From assembly GCA_044868295.1 (NCBI GenBank), contig JBIOWF010000143.1, forward strand, positions 1 to 23,033: 23,033 nt of DNA, written 5' to 3'. Both the position numbers and the translations under genes were made by a program. The notes under the pieces are model-generated. The model did not search any database. It was not told where the DNA came from and worked only from the letters and a program-made list of their open reading frames with translations. Below are positions 6,851 to 14,043 of this stretch, piece after piece (positions within the stretch are counted from its first letter, which is position 1; every line of letters begins with the position of its first letter). The DNA comes from JBIOWF01 sp044868295 (lineage in GTDB: Bacteria; Actinomycetota; Actinomycetes; Streptosporangiales; Streptosporangiaceae).

Positions 6851-7896
6851 TTGACTTGATTGCCCCAGAGCGCCTTGTCGTCCACGTTATCCTTCGTTAC
6901 CAGCGGAGCCGGCAGCTGGTCCTCCAGGCCGTTGGGCAGCTGGATGATCGTGCTGTCGTGGTCGGTCGGGCCGGGCTTGAAGGTCTTCCCCTCGATCGCC
7001 GCCTTGGCGTAGTAGAGGGCGTACTGGGCGTAAAGATCCGCGGGCTGCGACACCGTGGCGTCGATCTCGCCGTTGCGGATCGCCGCGTACTCCTGCGGGA
7101 TGCCGTCGTTGGAGACCACGAAGATGTGGTTGGGGTCGGTCGGCGGCACCAGCAGCTTCTTGGCCTTGAGCACCTGCAGCGTCGGAGCCAGGTGGACGCC
7201 GCCCGCGTGCATGTAGATGCCCTTGATGCCGGGGTGCTGCTGGAGCAGGGTCTGCAGCATGGCCGCCGCCTTGCCGCCGTCCCACTCCGTCGGCGCCTCG
7301 TAGACCGTGATGCCGGGGAACCTGGTCTTCATGCACTCCCGGAACGCCTCGGCGCGGTCACGGCCGTTGACTGACGACAGCGCGCCCATGAGCTGGACGA
7401 CCTCGCCCTTGCCGCTCAGCTTCTCGCCGAGGAACTGGCACGCCTTCTCGCCGTAGGCCCGGTTGTCGGCGCGTACGATCATGTAGACGGGGCCCTTGTC
7501 CGGCCGGGTGTCGACGGAGACGACGGGGATCTTCTTGTTCGCCAGTTGCTCCAGGGTCGAGGCGATCGCGCCGGTGTCCTGGGGCGCCATGATGATGGCC
7601 TTGGCACCCTGGCCCACCAGGGCGTTCGTGTTCGCCACCAGCTTCTGGACGTCGTTCTGGGAGTTCGTGGCCGGGAGCAGTTCGACGCCGAGCTCCTTCG
7701 CCTTCTCCGGGACGTACTTGATGTAGGAGTTCCAGAAGTCGGAGTCCGCCCGGGGGTGATCGATGCCGACCTTCCCGGCTGCGGCAGCGGTGCCGCCGCC
7801 CGTCGTCGTGCCGCCGCCCGTCGAACCGCACGCGGCCAGCGCCAGCGCCAGCACGAGGCCGACCGCCGCTTTGGGAGCGTGGATGCCAATTTTCAT
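6847..7896 (-). CDS. sugar-binding lipoprotein of the ABC importer (Peripla_BP_4)
   Basis: The 349-residue protein begins with a lipoprotein signal ending LALALAACGS, a Gly/Thr-rich linker, and the two-lobed ribose-binding fold: VGIDHPRADSDFWNSY, NSQNDVQKLVANTNALVGQG, AKAIIMAPQDTGAI, VPVVSVDTRP-like KIPVVSVDTRPD, LMGALSSVNGRDRAEAF, and FVVSNDGIPQEYAAI. It captures the ligand outside the cell and hands it to the permease. The open frame extends to 7962, but ATG 7896 is chosen: GGAGA sits 7 bases before it and the upstream part overlaps the promoter. The DSDFWNSY segment places aromatic residues where RbsB-type proteins stack on a sugar ring. The actual sugar is unknown. Confidence 0.93.
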   Translation of the reverse strand: MKIGIHAPKAAVGLVLALALAACGSTGGGTTTGGGTAAAAGKVGIDHPRADSDFWNSYIKYVPEKAKELGVELLPATNSQNDVQKLVANTNALVGQGAKAIIMAPQDTGAIASTLEQLANKKIPVVSVDTRPDKGPVYMIVRADNRAYGEKACQFLGEKLSGKGEVVQLMGALSSVNGRDRAEAFRECMKTRFPGITVYEAPTEWDGGKAAAMLQTLLQQHPGIKGIYMHAGGVHLAPTLQVLKAKKLLVPPTDPNHIFVVSNDGIPQEYAAIRNGEIDATVSQPADLYAQYALYYAKAAIEGKTFKPGPTDHDSTIIQLPNGLEDQLPAPLVTKDNVDDKALWGNQVK

Positions 7897-7909
7897 GTGC
7901 CCGTCTCCG

Positions 7910-7962
7910 ATACATCGGATGTATTGCTCCGATGTATAAACCTCCCCAGAAGTGGGCGTCAA
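7910..7962 (-). promoter_or_regulatory. promoter and overlapping palindromic operator of the sugar ABC operon
   Basis: On the - strand, TTGACG (7962-7957) and TATACA (7938-7933) are 18 bases apart, a good sigma-70-like promoter. The predicted start of transcription is about 30 bases before the binding-protein ATG. A perfect inverted repeat, ATACATCGGA (7910-7919) and TCCGATGTAT (7928-7937), covers the -10 and the start site. A nested ATACATC-G-GATGTAT (7910-7924) gives a second overlapping palindrome. This is the expected geometry for a repressor site. A partial copy, ACATCCGATG, lies at 8080-8089. Confidence 0.7.
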
Positions 7963-8238
7963 CAGTCATCACAAGATGTGAAATGGTATTGATATGTGAA
8001 GTCTTCCCTTCTCGGGGGCTCGCCGCGGCCGGGGAGTGAGGGTGCGGAGGCGCTCCGGCGCGGGGACTGTCGCGCGCAGACATCCGATGCCTGATCATGT
8101 GGTTTGTCACTCCAGTCGGCCTCGACGACCCCCGTCCGGTCGCCCGGCGAGACGCCGCCCGCGCTGACGAGACACTCACGTGCGGATCCGCGGACCACGC
8201 TGTTCCAAGCGCTCTCACGGCTCGTGGGAGCATGGAAC
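7963..8238. other. divergent intergenic region before the PHP gene
   Basis: These 276 bases separate the sugar-operon promoter from the PHP-gene start. Apart from the partial operator-like ACATCCGATG (8080-8089) and the GGGAG ribosome site (8226-8230) I see no clear element. The 5' part (about 7963-8010) is AT-richer than its surroundings. No gene is supported: the upstream extension of the PHP frame reads as low-quality sequence. Confidence 0.4.
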
Positions 8239-9090
8239 GTGCGGATCGATCTCCACAGCCACAGCAACGCCTCCGACGGGACGGAGCCGCCCGCGGAGGT
8301 GGTCCGGCGGGCGCGGGCGGCCGGGCTGGACGTCCTGGCGCTGACCGACCACGACGGCGTCGACGGCATCCCCGCCGCGGTCGAGGCGCTTCCCGGTGGG
8401 CTGACCCTCGTCCCGGGCATGGAGCTCTCGTGCCGGCGCGAGGGGATGAGCATCCACCTGCTCGCCTACCTGTTCGATCCCGCGCACGCAGAGTTCGCAC
8501 GGGAGTGCAGGCTCATCAGGGAGGCGCGTGACGACCGGGCGGCCGCGACGGTGGCCCGGCTGGCCGAGCTCGGCGTGCCGATCACCCTCGACATGGTCGA
8601 GAGGATCGCGGACGGCGGGGTCATCGGGCGGCCACATATCGCCAGGGCGATGGTCGAGGCGGGCGTGATCGACGATGTGGAGCTGGCCTTCACCCCGGCC
8701 TGGATCGGCACCGGCGGCCGAGCCCACGTGACCCGCCACGCCCTCGATCCGGTCCGTGCCGTACGGCTCACGCGTGCGGCCGGGGGAGTGGCCGTGCTCG
8801 CCCACCCCCGCGCGGCCAGGCGCGGCCGGATGGTGGAAGACGAGTGGATCGCCGAGATGGCCGCGGCCGGGCTTTCGGGCGTCGAGGTCGATCACCCCGA
8901 CCACGACGCGGCCGCGAGGGTCGGGCTGCGGAGCCTCGCCGCCGATCTCGGCCTGGTCGTCACCGGCTCCAGCGACGACCACGGCGCGCTGACCGGCCAC
9001 CGGCTGGGTTGCCACACGACGTCCCCCGAGGCGTACGAGCGGCTGATCGAGGGCGCCACCGGTGCGCGGCCGATCACTGCCGGCAGGTAG
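8239..9090 (+). CDS. PHP-domain phosphoesterase (TrpH/RnmAM-like)
   Basis: The 283-residue protein has the whole PHP active site: RIDLHSHSNASDG (2-14), LALTDHDGVDGI, LVPGMELSC, SIHLLAYLF, IGRPHIARAM, VAVLAHPRA and GSSDDHG. These His/Asp/Glu residues bind a trinuclear metal centre. Relatives are small-molecule 3',5'-nucleotide phosphatases or 5'-3' exonucleases trimming RNA ends (YciV/RNase AM); which applies here cannot be told. GTG 8239 is chosen over the longer frame from 8104 because GGGAG (8226-8230) sits 8 bases before it and conserved sequence starts at once. It is a single gene divergent from the sugar importer, with its own terminator. Confidence 0.88.
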   Translation: MRIDLHSHSNASDGTEPPAEVVRRARAAGLDVLALTDHDGVDGIPAAVEALPGGLTLVPGMELSCRREGMSIHLLAYLFDPAHAEFARECRLIREARDDRAAATVARLAELGVPITLDMVERIADGGVIGRPHIARAMVEAGVIDDVELAFTPAWIGTGGRAHVTRHALDPVRAVRLTRAAGGVAVLAHPRAARRGRMVEDEWIAEMAAAGLSGVEVDHPDHDAAARVGLRSLAADLGLVVTGSSDDHGALTGHRLGCHTTSPEAYERLIEGATGARPITAGR

Positions 9091-9118
9091 GACGCCGTTC
9101 CTGGCGATCACCTCTGAA

Positions 9119-9150
9119 GGCGGTCCTGACCGGAGAGAACCAGGACCGCC
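9119..9150. terminator. hairpin terminator after the PHP gene
   Basis: GGCGGTCCTG (9119-9128) and CAGGACCGCC (9141-9150) are exact complements around a 12-base loop. It starts 28 bases after the PHP stop and about 54 bases after the end of the converging propeller gene, so it may serve both. Confidence 0.75.
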
Positions 9151-9203
9151 GTTCATGTGAGAGGACCGGCGAACGCGTGACGGCCGTCACCGGCCATTCC
9201 GGG

Positions 9204-9997
9204 TCAGGGAGTCACAATGCCGATCTGGTCGACGTAGTCCTCGGTGAGCCAGAGGTTGTCGTCGGATCCGGTCGTGATCGCGAACGGCCCGGCGTTGCTG
9301 GTCGGAAGCGAGTACTCGTTGAGCGTTCCGGATGTGCTGATGCTGGCGACGTTGCCGGCGATCTGCTCGACGAACCACACGTTGTCGTCCGGCCCGGTGG
9401 TGATGCCCCACGGATAGCCGTTGGGATCCGTGACCGAGTATTCGGTGAAACTGCCCGACGTGGTCACCGAGCCGACCTTTCCGGCGGCATCGGTGTACCA
9501 CAGCTTGCCGTCCGCTCCGGGGGCGATCCCCACCGGCAGCGCCCCAGAGCTGGGAGCGGTGTACTCGGTGATCGTGCCGCTAGTGGTGATCTTCGCGACG
9601 CCGTTCGCGAGTGGTTCGGTGAACCACAGGTTTCCGTCCGACCCCGTGTTGATGAGGAGGGGGTAGGCGCCGCTGGTCGGCAGGCTGTATTCGGTGAATG
9701 TCCCGGAGGTGGTGATCCGGCCGATCTTGTTGCCGTCCGCTTCGGTGAACCAGACCGCGCCGTCCGACCCGGTGGTGAGATGCGCCGGTTGGGAGTCGCT
9801 CGTGGGGATCGACCATTCCGTGAAGTTGCCGGCTGTGGTCACGCGCCCGATCTTGTTCGCGACATTCTCGGTGAACCAGACGGCGCCGTCGGGTCCGAGG
9901 GTGATCCCAATGGGAGTCGCCTGGTTGGTCGGTATCGATATTTCGTTGATCGTCGGTGTCAGCCGGGCCGGCGCTCCGCTCTTGGCGTTCGTTCCGA
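9204..9997 (-). CDS. Vgb-like beta-propeller protein, six blades, start unclear
   Basis: The protein consists of six repeats of about 42 residues, each with a G-I-T..GSDG-W-FTE..NKIGRITTSG core (for example ITLGPDGAVWFTENVANKIG). These are streptogramin-lyase/NHL-type propeller blades. True Vgb has seven blades and a catalytic His in PHGI; here the same place reads PFAI or PWGI and no blade has His, so streptogramin lyase activity is unlikely. The frame is open to 10145, but the leading 60 residues (10145 to about 9967) look non-coding, hold no signal peptide and match nothing known. The last credible stretch begins around 9997. A first blade and signal peptide may have been lost. Its neighbours are other cell-surface-type genes. 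Confidence 0.6.
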
Positions 9998-10256
9998 GCC
10001 GGTGCGCGGGTGGGAAGTGACACCGTATATGACGATGCTGAGGTCTCTGCTTCAGTAGGAGGCAGAGCTTGACCCACGGGGTGGCGGCGAAGCATGGGGA
10101 GGCGGCGCGGCGAACGCGGTCACGGGCGCGCAAGGCCGGTCCCATTCGAGAGACACCCGTCTCGTCGCATATGTGGGACTGTGACCAGCGGCGGATTTCT
10201 CCGGCGGGAGGGGCCGGCGTGATATGCGGCGGCTCTGCCGATGAAAGAGGCGACGG

Positions 10257-10787
10257 TCAGGCGACAGAGTGGGTGATGGTGCAGCTGTAGGCGCCCGGGA
10301 GAGCGGAAGCCGGGATGCTGATGACGAGCGTCGGTTGCCAGCTCGTCGAGGTTGCGGCGACGATCGGTCCCTTGGATCCCCGGAAAGCGGTCACCGTCGT
10401 GGAGAGAGGGGCGGCCTCCGCCGCCGTGCTTTGCCCGGGGGTTCGGGAGCCGGCACCGGTTTGCGCGGTACTGGGGCCGGACCAGTACGACAGCCTGTCC
10501 TTGGTGATGGTGCCGCCGCTGGTGTGCAGTTCGTGGCCGACACGGTCGCCGTCCACATTTTGCTCCCCGGCCGTGAGTCGGCCACGGTCACCGTGCCGAG
10601 GGAGGCGCTGATGGTGGCACCTGGAAGGCCGCTGCCGAGGTTGGCCGAGGTGGGTACGGTGATCGTCAGATCATTCGCGCAACGCGATCGTCGTGTTTCT
10701 GCCCAGCCGGGAGTCCGCGGCCGAGGCGGCGGGAGCGCCCAGCCCGATCGTCAGGGCGATCGAAGCCACCACGGACGTTGTTCGCAC
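10257..10787 (-). pseudogene. WxL-like secreted surface protein gene with two frameshifts
   Basis: GTG 10787 (GGGGA upstream) opens a good signal peptide: RTTSVVASIALTIGLGAPAA, then SAADS. The frame then stops at a TGA at 10672-10674. The protein continues in another frame from about 10675 (DLTITVPTSANLGSGLPG, ATISASLGTVTVADSRPG, WTATVSATN). It shifts again near 10530 to the frame TSGGTITKDRLSYWSGPSTA and ends TLVISIPASALPGAYSCTIT-HSVA. Read together the pieces rebuild a complete roughly 180-residue member of a secreted actinobacterial family resembling WxL-domain proteins, usually encoded just upstream of a DUF916-like partner. Two indels make it a probable pseudogene unless they are sequencing errors. 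Its start abuts the 3' stump of a paralogue on the other strand. Confidence 0.65.
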
Positions 10788-10799
10788 GGACTCGTCCCC

Positions 10800-10883
10800 A
10801 ATCGTCCGACCATTGTGATCAACGTCCCCGCGCAGGCGGTGGCGGGCACTTACACCGGCACGGTGAACCACTCAGTTGCGTAA
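10800..10883 (+). pseudogene. 3' stump of a second WxL-like gene
   Basis: The last 27 codons before the TAA at 10881-10883 read PTIVINVPAQAVAGTYTGTV then NHSVA. This is the same C-terminal motif as the reverse-strand copy (TLVISIPASALPGAYSCTIT-HSVA), clearly a paralogue. Homology begins near 10800, where the sequence switches to the head of the opposite-strand gene. The stump ends inside the start of the DUF916-like gene, which preserves the usual order of WxL-like gene followed by partner. Confidence 0.65.
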
Positions 10884-11670
10884 CCCACTGGTGCGGCAGT
10901 GCGCGATCGTGGCGCTGCTCGCTCTCCTTCTCGAAGCGCTCCCCGGCTCACCGGCGATCGCATGCGCTGTTTCCGGTGGCCTCCGTGGTTCGCGCCCGGG
11001 CCCGGAGGGCACCATCACGATCAAGCTGCTCGAAGCGCCCGTCAACAGAAGGGACGATCCACACGCGGCCGTCTTCATCGTCGACCACGTCAACCCCGGC
11101 ACCCGGTTCTCCAGACGGTTCGAAGTCATCAGCGGCTCACCCCGTCCGCAACATGTGGACCTATATGCGAGCGGAGCCGGAATCCGGAACGAGAAGTTCA
11201 CCTTCGCACCCGACCGTACGGCCAACGAGCTGAGCTCCTGGATCACGCTCGACCGATCCGACGTGCAGTTGCGGCCGTATGGCAGCGCGACCGTGAAAGC
11301 CACGATCGGCGTGCCGCGCTGGGCGTCCAAAGGGGAGCGGTACGCCGTGATCTGGGCGCAGGTGTCCTCGCCCGGCCCCGGCCCGCAGGGGAACATCGCG
11401 CTGGTCAACCGGGTCGGCATTCGAACCTATCTTGACGTGGGTCCGGGTGGGGACCCCCCCTCGGACTTCAAAGTGGGTGAGATAGTCCCGCAGCGAACCG
11501 ATGACGGCCAGCCCAAAGTGGTGGCGACGGTCGTCAACACCGGCGAACGCGCCCTCGACCTGGACGGGCAGCTGTCACTGTTCGACGGCCCGGACTCCCT
11601 CAGCGCCGGCCCCTTCCAGGCGGTCCGCGGCACCACGCTCGCCCCCGGCAACCGCGGGGGCATCACCGTG
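10876..11670 (+). pseudogene. DUF916-like (WxL-partner) secreted protein, C-terminus disrupted
   Basis: A signal peptide (IVALLALLLEALPGSPAIA) is followed by the DUF916/WxLIP peptidoglycan-binding-like domain: ITIKLLEAPVNRRDDPHAAV, FIVDHVNPGTRFSRRFEV, the RTANELSSWITLD segment, KGERYAVIWAQVSS, NRVGIRTYLDVGPGGDPPSDF, and a second Ig-like part to RGTTLAPGNRGGITV (251-265). Relatives continue for roughly 60-80 residues with a C-terminal membrane helix. Here the frame turns to Arg-rich nonsense after about 11670, while the +1 frame goes on briefly (PWVARAARELLTEGGSTT) to a TAA at 11792-11794 with no membrane helix. So a frameshift or deletion removed the anchor. The start is TTG 10876, overlapping the upstream stop, or GTG 10891; neither has a strong ribosome site. 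Confidence 0.65.
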
Positions 11671-11860
11671 GGTCGCGCGCGCCGCGCGGGAACTGCTGAC
11701 CGAAGGCGGCAGCACAACCCTGGCCGGCGGCTTCGACTACGGCACACTCAATGCCCTCCTGCTTGGCCCATCGACCGCACCGCGGCGTACATAAGGGTCA
11801 TTTTATCCCTTTCATCCAATAGCAGTGCTTTCGCGTCCGGTTTGTGTCGATATGGTGGTT

Positions 11861-11917
11861 GAGGTGCACTGAGGTGCCGCTGGTGACGAAAAATCGAAGG
11901 AGAGCGGAAATTTTTCG
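11861..11917 (+). promoter_or_regulatory. repeat-bearing leader of the small secreted protein gene
   Basis: Two 10-base direct repeats (GAGGTGCACT, GAGGTGCCGC; 11861-11880) are followed by an inverted repeat, CGAAAAAT (11887-11894) with ATTTTTCG (11910-11917), 15 bases apart. This AT-rich stretch lies 80-136 bases before the ATG and is the only plausible control region. No convincing -35/-10 pair was found. Confidence 0.4.
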
Positions 11918-11996
11918 CCGTAGCGTCATCCATCCTTTTCCTGGTTCCGAATAGGCCCATGAAAGTAAGCCTCTTCGGCAGGAAGGAAACACGCTC

Positions 11997-12482
11997 ATGG
12001 GTTCCGGAAATCGCCTCCGTCGCCGGATCACGGTCACGGTGCTCGCCGCCGCGTTGGCCGCGGGTGGCACGACCGCTCTCGCTCCGGCGGCCGACGCCGC
12101 CACCTGCAAGACCCTCGGCCATGCCTACTACATTCAACGGCCGTCGGGCGCCACGTTCTTCTCCGGGTTCCAGGGTGACGTCCGCTACGGGATCCCGCTG
12201 CTCCAGGTGCGTCGCGGCGATCCCTTCCAGCTCGGCGGAAACGGCATCAAGCCCGGTACGTCAATCCGGTTCTTCGAGCAGAACGGAGTAATGGGCGGCC
12301 AGTTCGGAAACCAGAGCTTCACCACGACGAACGCCGGATCGAATTGCGTCGTCGACCAAACTCGAAACAACGGATTCATCGGCAACGTGCCGAATGGGAT
12401 CTATCGGGTCCGCGCCAGCTATTCCGTTCCGTCCGGTTCGATCAGCGGCGACCCGATCGTCGATCTCAAGGTCGTCGGCTGA
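11997..12482 (+). CDS. small secreted protein of unknown function
   Basis: ATG 11997 follows a purine-rich ribosome site (GGAAGGAAAC, 11981-11990). The 161-residue product has a textbook Sec signal: basic NRLRRR, hydrophobic VTVLAAALAAGGTTALAPAA, and cleavage after ADAA (about residue 35). The mature 126 residues have two Cys only (in TCKTLG and SNCVVD), which may form a disulfide, and a beta-rich, Gly/Asn/Phe-rich pattern (GATFFSGFQGDVRYG, GNGIKPGTSIRFFEQNG, NGIYRVRASYSVPSG). I do not recognise the family. It could be an Ig-like or beta-sandwich secreted domain. It looks intact amid damaged neighbours. A weak 5-base hairpin lies at 12505-12520 after the stop. Confidence 0.8.
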   Translation: MGSGNRLRRRITVTVLAAALAAGGTTALAPAADAATCKTLGHAYYIQRPSGATFFSGFQGDVRYGIPLLQVRRGDPFQLGGNGIKPGTSIRFFEQNGVMGGQFGNQSFTTTNAGSNCVVDQTRNNGFIGNVPNGIYRVRASYSVPSGSISGDPIVDLKVVG

Positions 12483-12530
12483 TTCGTTCCTATCCTGTCG
12501 ATCGGGCCGGTGACGCGGCCGGACGTCACG

Positions 12531-12872
12531 CTATGGGAGCGTGAGGATCCTGGGGCCATCGTCGGTGATCGCCACCGTGTGTTCCACGTGGGCGGCCCGG
12601 CTGCCGTCGGCGCTGTGCAGGGCCCATCCATCGGGGGCGGTTCGGTAGCGGTCGCCGCCGCCCGCGATGAACATCGGCTCGATCGCCAGCACCAGCCCGT
12701 GCCGCAGAGGCATGCCCCGCCGGGGGCGTGCCTCGTTGGGCACGTGCGGATCCTCGTGCATTCGGCGGCCGATTCCGTGCCCGCCGAAGTCGGCCGGAAT
12801 GCCGTATCCGGCGGCCCGGCCGACGACTGATCGCGTGGCGTGAAGGTAGCGCTCCCGTAGGTTCGGCTGGGG
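12531..12872 (-). pseudogene. map: 3' third of a methionine aminopeptidase gene
   Basis: The frame reads NLRERYLHATRSVVGRAAGY, GIPADFGGHGIGRRMHEDPH, then LVLAIEPMFIAGGGD and AHVEHTVAITDDGPRILTLP before the stop. These are the C-terminal motifs of type I methionine aminopeptidase, including the metal-binding His of GHGIG, the Glu of IEPM and the Glu of VEHT. The N-terminal portion with the two metal-binding Asp residues is absent. An in-frame TGA at 12873-12875 closes the frame upstream and no start is available. It cannot be an active enzyme. It lies at the left flank of the intact transporter block and was probably cut by the event that brought that block in, or by a later deletion. Confidence 0.8.
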
Positions 12873-13036
12873 TCAGCGGGTGGGACGGCCGGGGTCGGTG
12901 AGACCTGCGCGGCGCAGGGCCTCCGCCGTCGCACCGCCGGCTCTCGGCACGCCTGCCTCCGGCGAATCCACCCGCTACGGCCTGCAGTCGGCCGATATCC
13001 GCATCAAGCACGGCGTCGGAGGCTATCGGGCCGGTC

Positions 13037-13054
13037 GCCGGCTTCTTCGCCGGC
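13037..13054 (-). terminator. short GC hairpin after the peptide/nickel-type operon
   Basis: GCCGGC (13037-13042), a TTCTTC loop and GCCGGC (13049-13054) form a 6-bp stem about 42 bases past the last ATPase stop. No T-tract follows on the - strand. The rest of 12873-13095 holds no gene I can support. Confidence 0.35.
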
Positions 13055-13095
13055 CCCGCCTGAGTGCCCCCTGCGCCCCGGTCATCGACCGGAAG

Positions 13096-14043
13096 TCATC
13101 GGACGTAGCACGCCGACTGGTGCGCCGGCTCGCCGGTGAGGACCTCGGGCACGCGCTCGTCGCACTGGGGCTGAGCGTGGGGGCACCGCGTGTGAAACCG
13201 ACATCCCGGGGGCGGCGAGGCAGGGCTCGGCAGCTCCCCCTGCAGGACCGCGAACCCGCGGCGGCGCTGCTCCCGCGGGTCCACGGAGGGGATCGCGTCG
13301 AGCAGACACTCGGTGTAGGGATGACTCGCCTCCCCGTAGACCTCGTGCGACGGCCCCGACTCCACGATGCGCCCGAGGTACATCACCATGGTGCGGTGGG
13401 CTACGCGGCGAACCAGACCGAGGTCGTGGGCGATGAACAGGTAGCCGAGGTTCAGCTCCTCCTGGAGGTCGATCAGCAGGTTCATCACCTGGGCCCGGAC
13501 GCTGACGTCGAGCGCGCTCACCGGCTCGTCGCAGATCAGGAACCGTGGTTCGACCGCGAGCGCGCGAGCGATGGCGACGCGCTGCCGCTGCCCCCCGGAC
13601 AGCGCGGACGGGGTGCGCTCGAGTGCGCTCTTGGGGAGCCCGACCAGGCGGAGCAGTTCGGAGGCTCGTGCCGCCCTGGTACGTCGCGGGTGGTCGACCA
13701 CCGACAGCGCTTCCTCGAGCGTCTGTCCCACGGTCAGCCGTGGGCTCAGGCTGGCGTAGGGGTCCTGGAAGACGTACTGGACCTCGCGGCGGTACCGGCT
13801 CAGGGTTCGTCCGCGGGCGTTGGTGACGTCGGTGTCTCCCCACACGATGGACCCGGACGCCGCGCGCTCGAGTCCGATGATCGACCGAGCCAGACTGGAC
13901 TTGCCGCAACCTGACTCGCCGACGAGACCGACGACCTCGCCGGGCCGGACCGAGAACGAGACATGATCGACCGCCCGGACCGACTTGCGGGATCTGCCCC
14001 CGCCGAACTCGACCACGAGGTCGTTGACGGTGAGGGTGCTCAT
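13096..14043 (-). CDS. nickel/peptide-type ABC transporter ATPase (OppF/NikE family)
   Basis: The 315-residue protein has Walker A GESGCGKSS (43-51), Q-loop YVFQDPYASLSPRLTV, signature LSGGQRQRVAIARAL, Walker B FLICDEPVSALD, switch FIAHDLGLV, and the oligopeptide C-terminal extension with conserved cysteines (GCRFHTRCPHAQPQC). It powers import together with the partner ATPase encoded upstream. The frame extends to 14154, but ATG 14043 overlaps the upstream stop as ATGA and starts the conserved MSTLTVNDLVVEF. It is the last gene of a five-gene operon; a small hairpin follows. Confidence 0.93.
   Translation of the reverse strand: MSTLTVNDLVVEFGGGRSRKSVRAVDHVSFSVRPGEVVGLVGESGCGKSSLARSIIGLERAASGSIVWGDTDVTNARGRTLSRYRREVQYVFQDPYASLSPRLTVGQTLEEALSVVDHPRRTRAARASELLRLVGLPKSALERTPSALSGGQRQRVAIARALAVEPRFLICDEPVSALDVSVRAQVMNLLIDLQEELNLGYLFIAHDLGLVRRVAHRTMVMYLGRIVESGPSHEVYGEASHPYTECLLDAIPSVDPREQRRRGFAVLQGELPSPASPPPGCRFHTRCPHAQPQCDERVPEVLTGEPAHQSACYVR

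Noticed and set aside
9204..10145. virginiamycin B lyase (antibiotic resistance) call
   Set aside because: The blades are Vgb-like, but the catalytic His motif is absent and one blade appears to be missing.
10069..10290. small + strand ORF between the propeller and the WxL-like gene
   Set aside because: Arg/Gly-rich composition, no ribosome site, no recognisable motif.
12505..12520. terminator after the small secreted protein
   Set aside because: The stem is only 5 bp (GGCCG/CGGCC), too weak to list on its own.
12873..13095. attachment site or integrase at the left edge of the transporter block
   Set aside because: No tRNA, integrase, or direct repeat shared with the right edge (21739-21850) could be found by eye.
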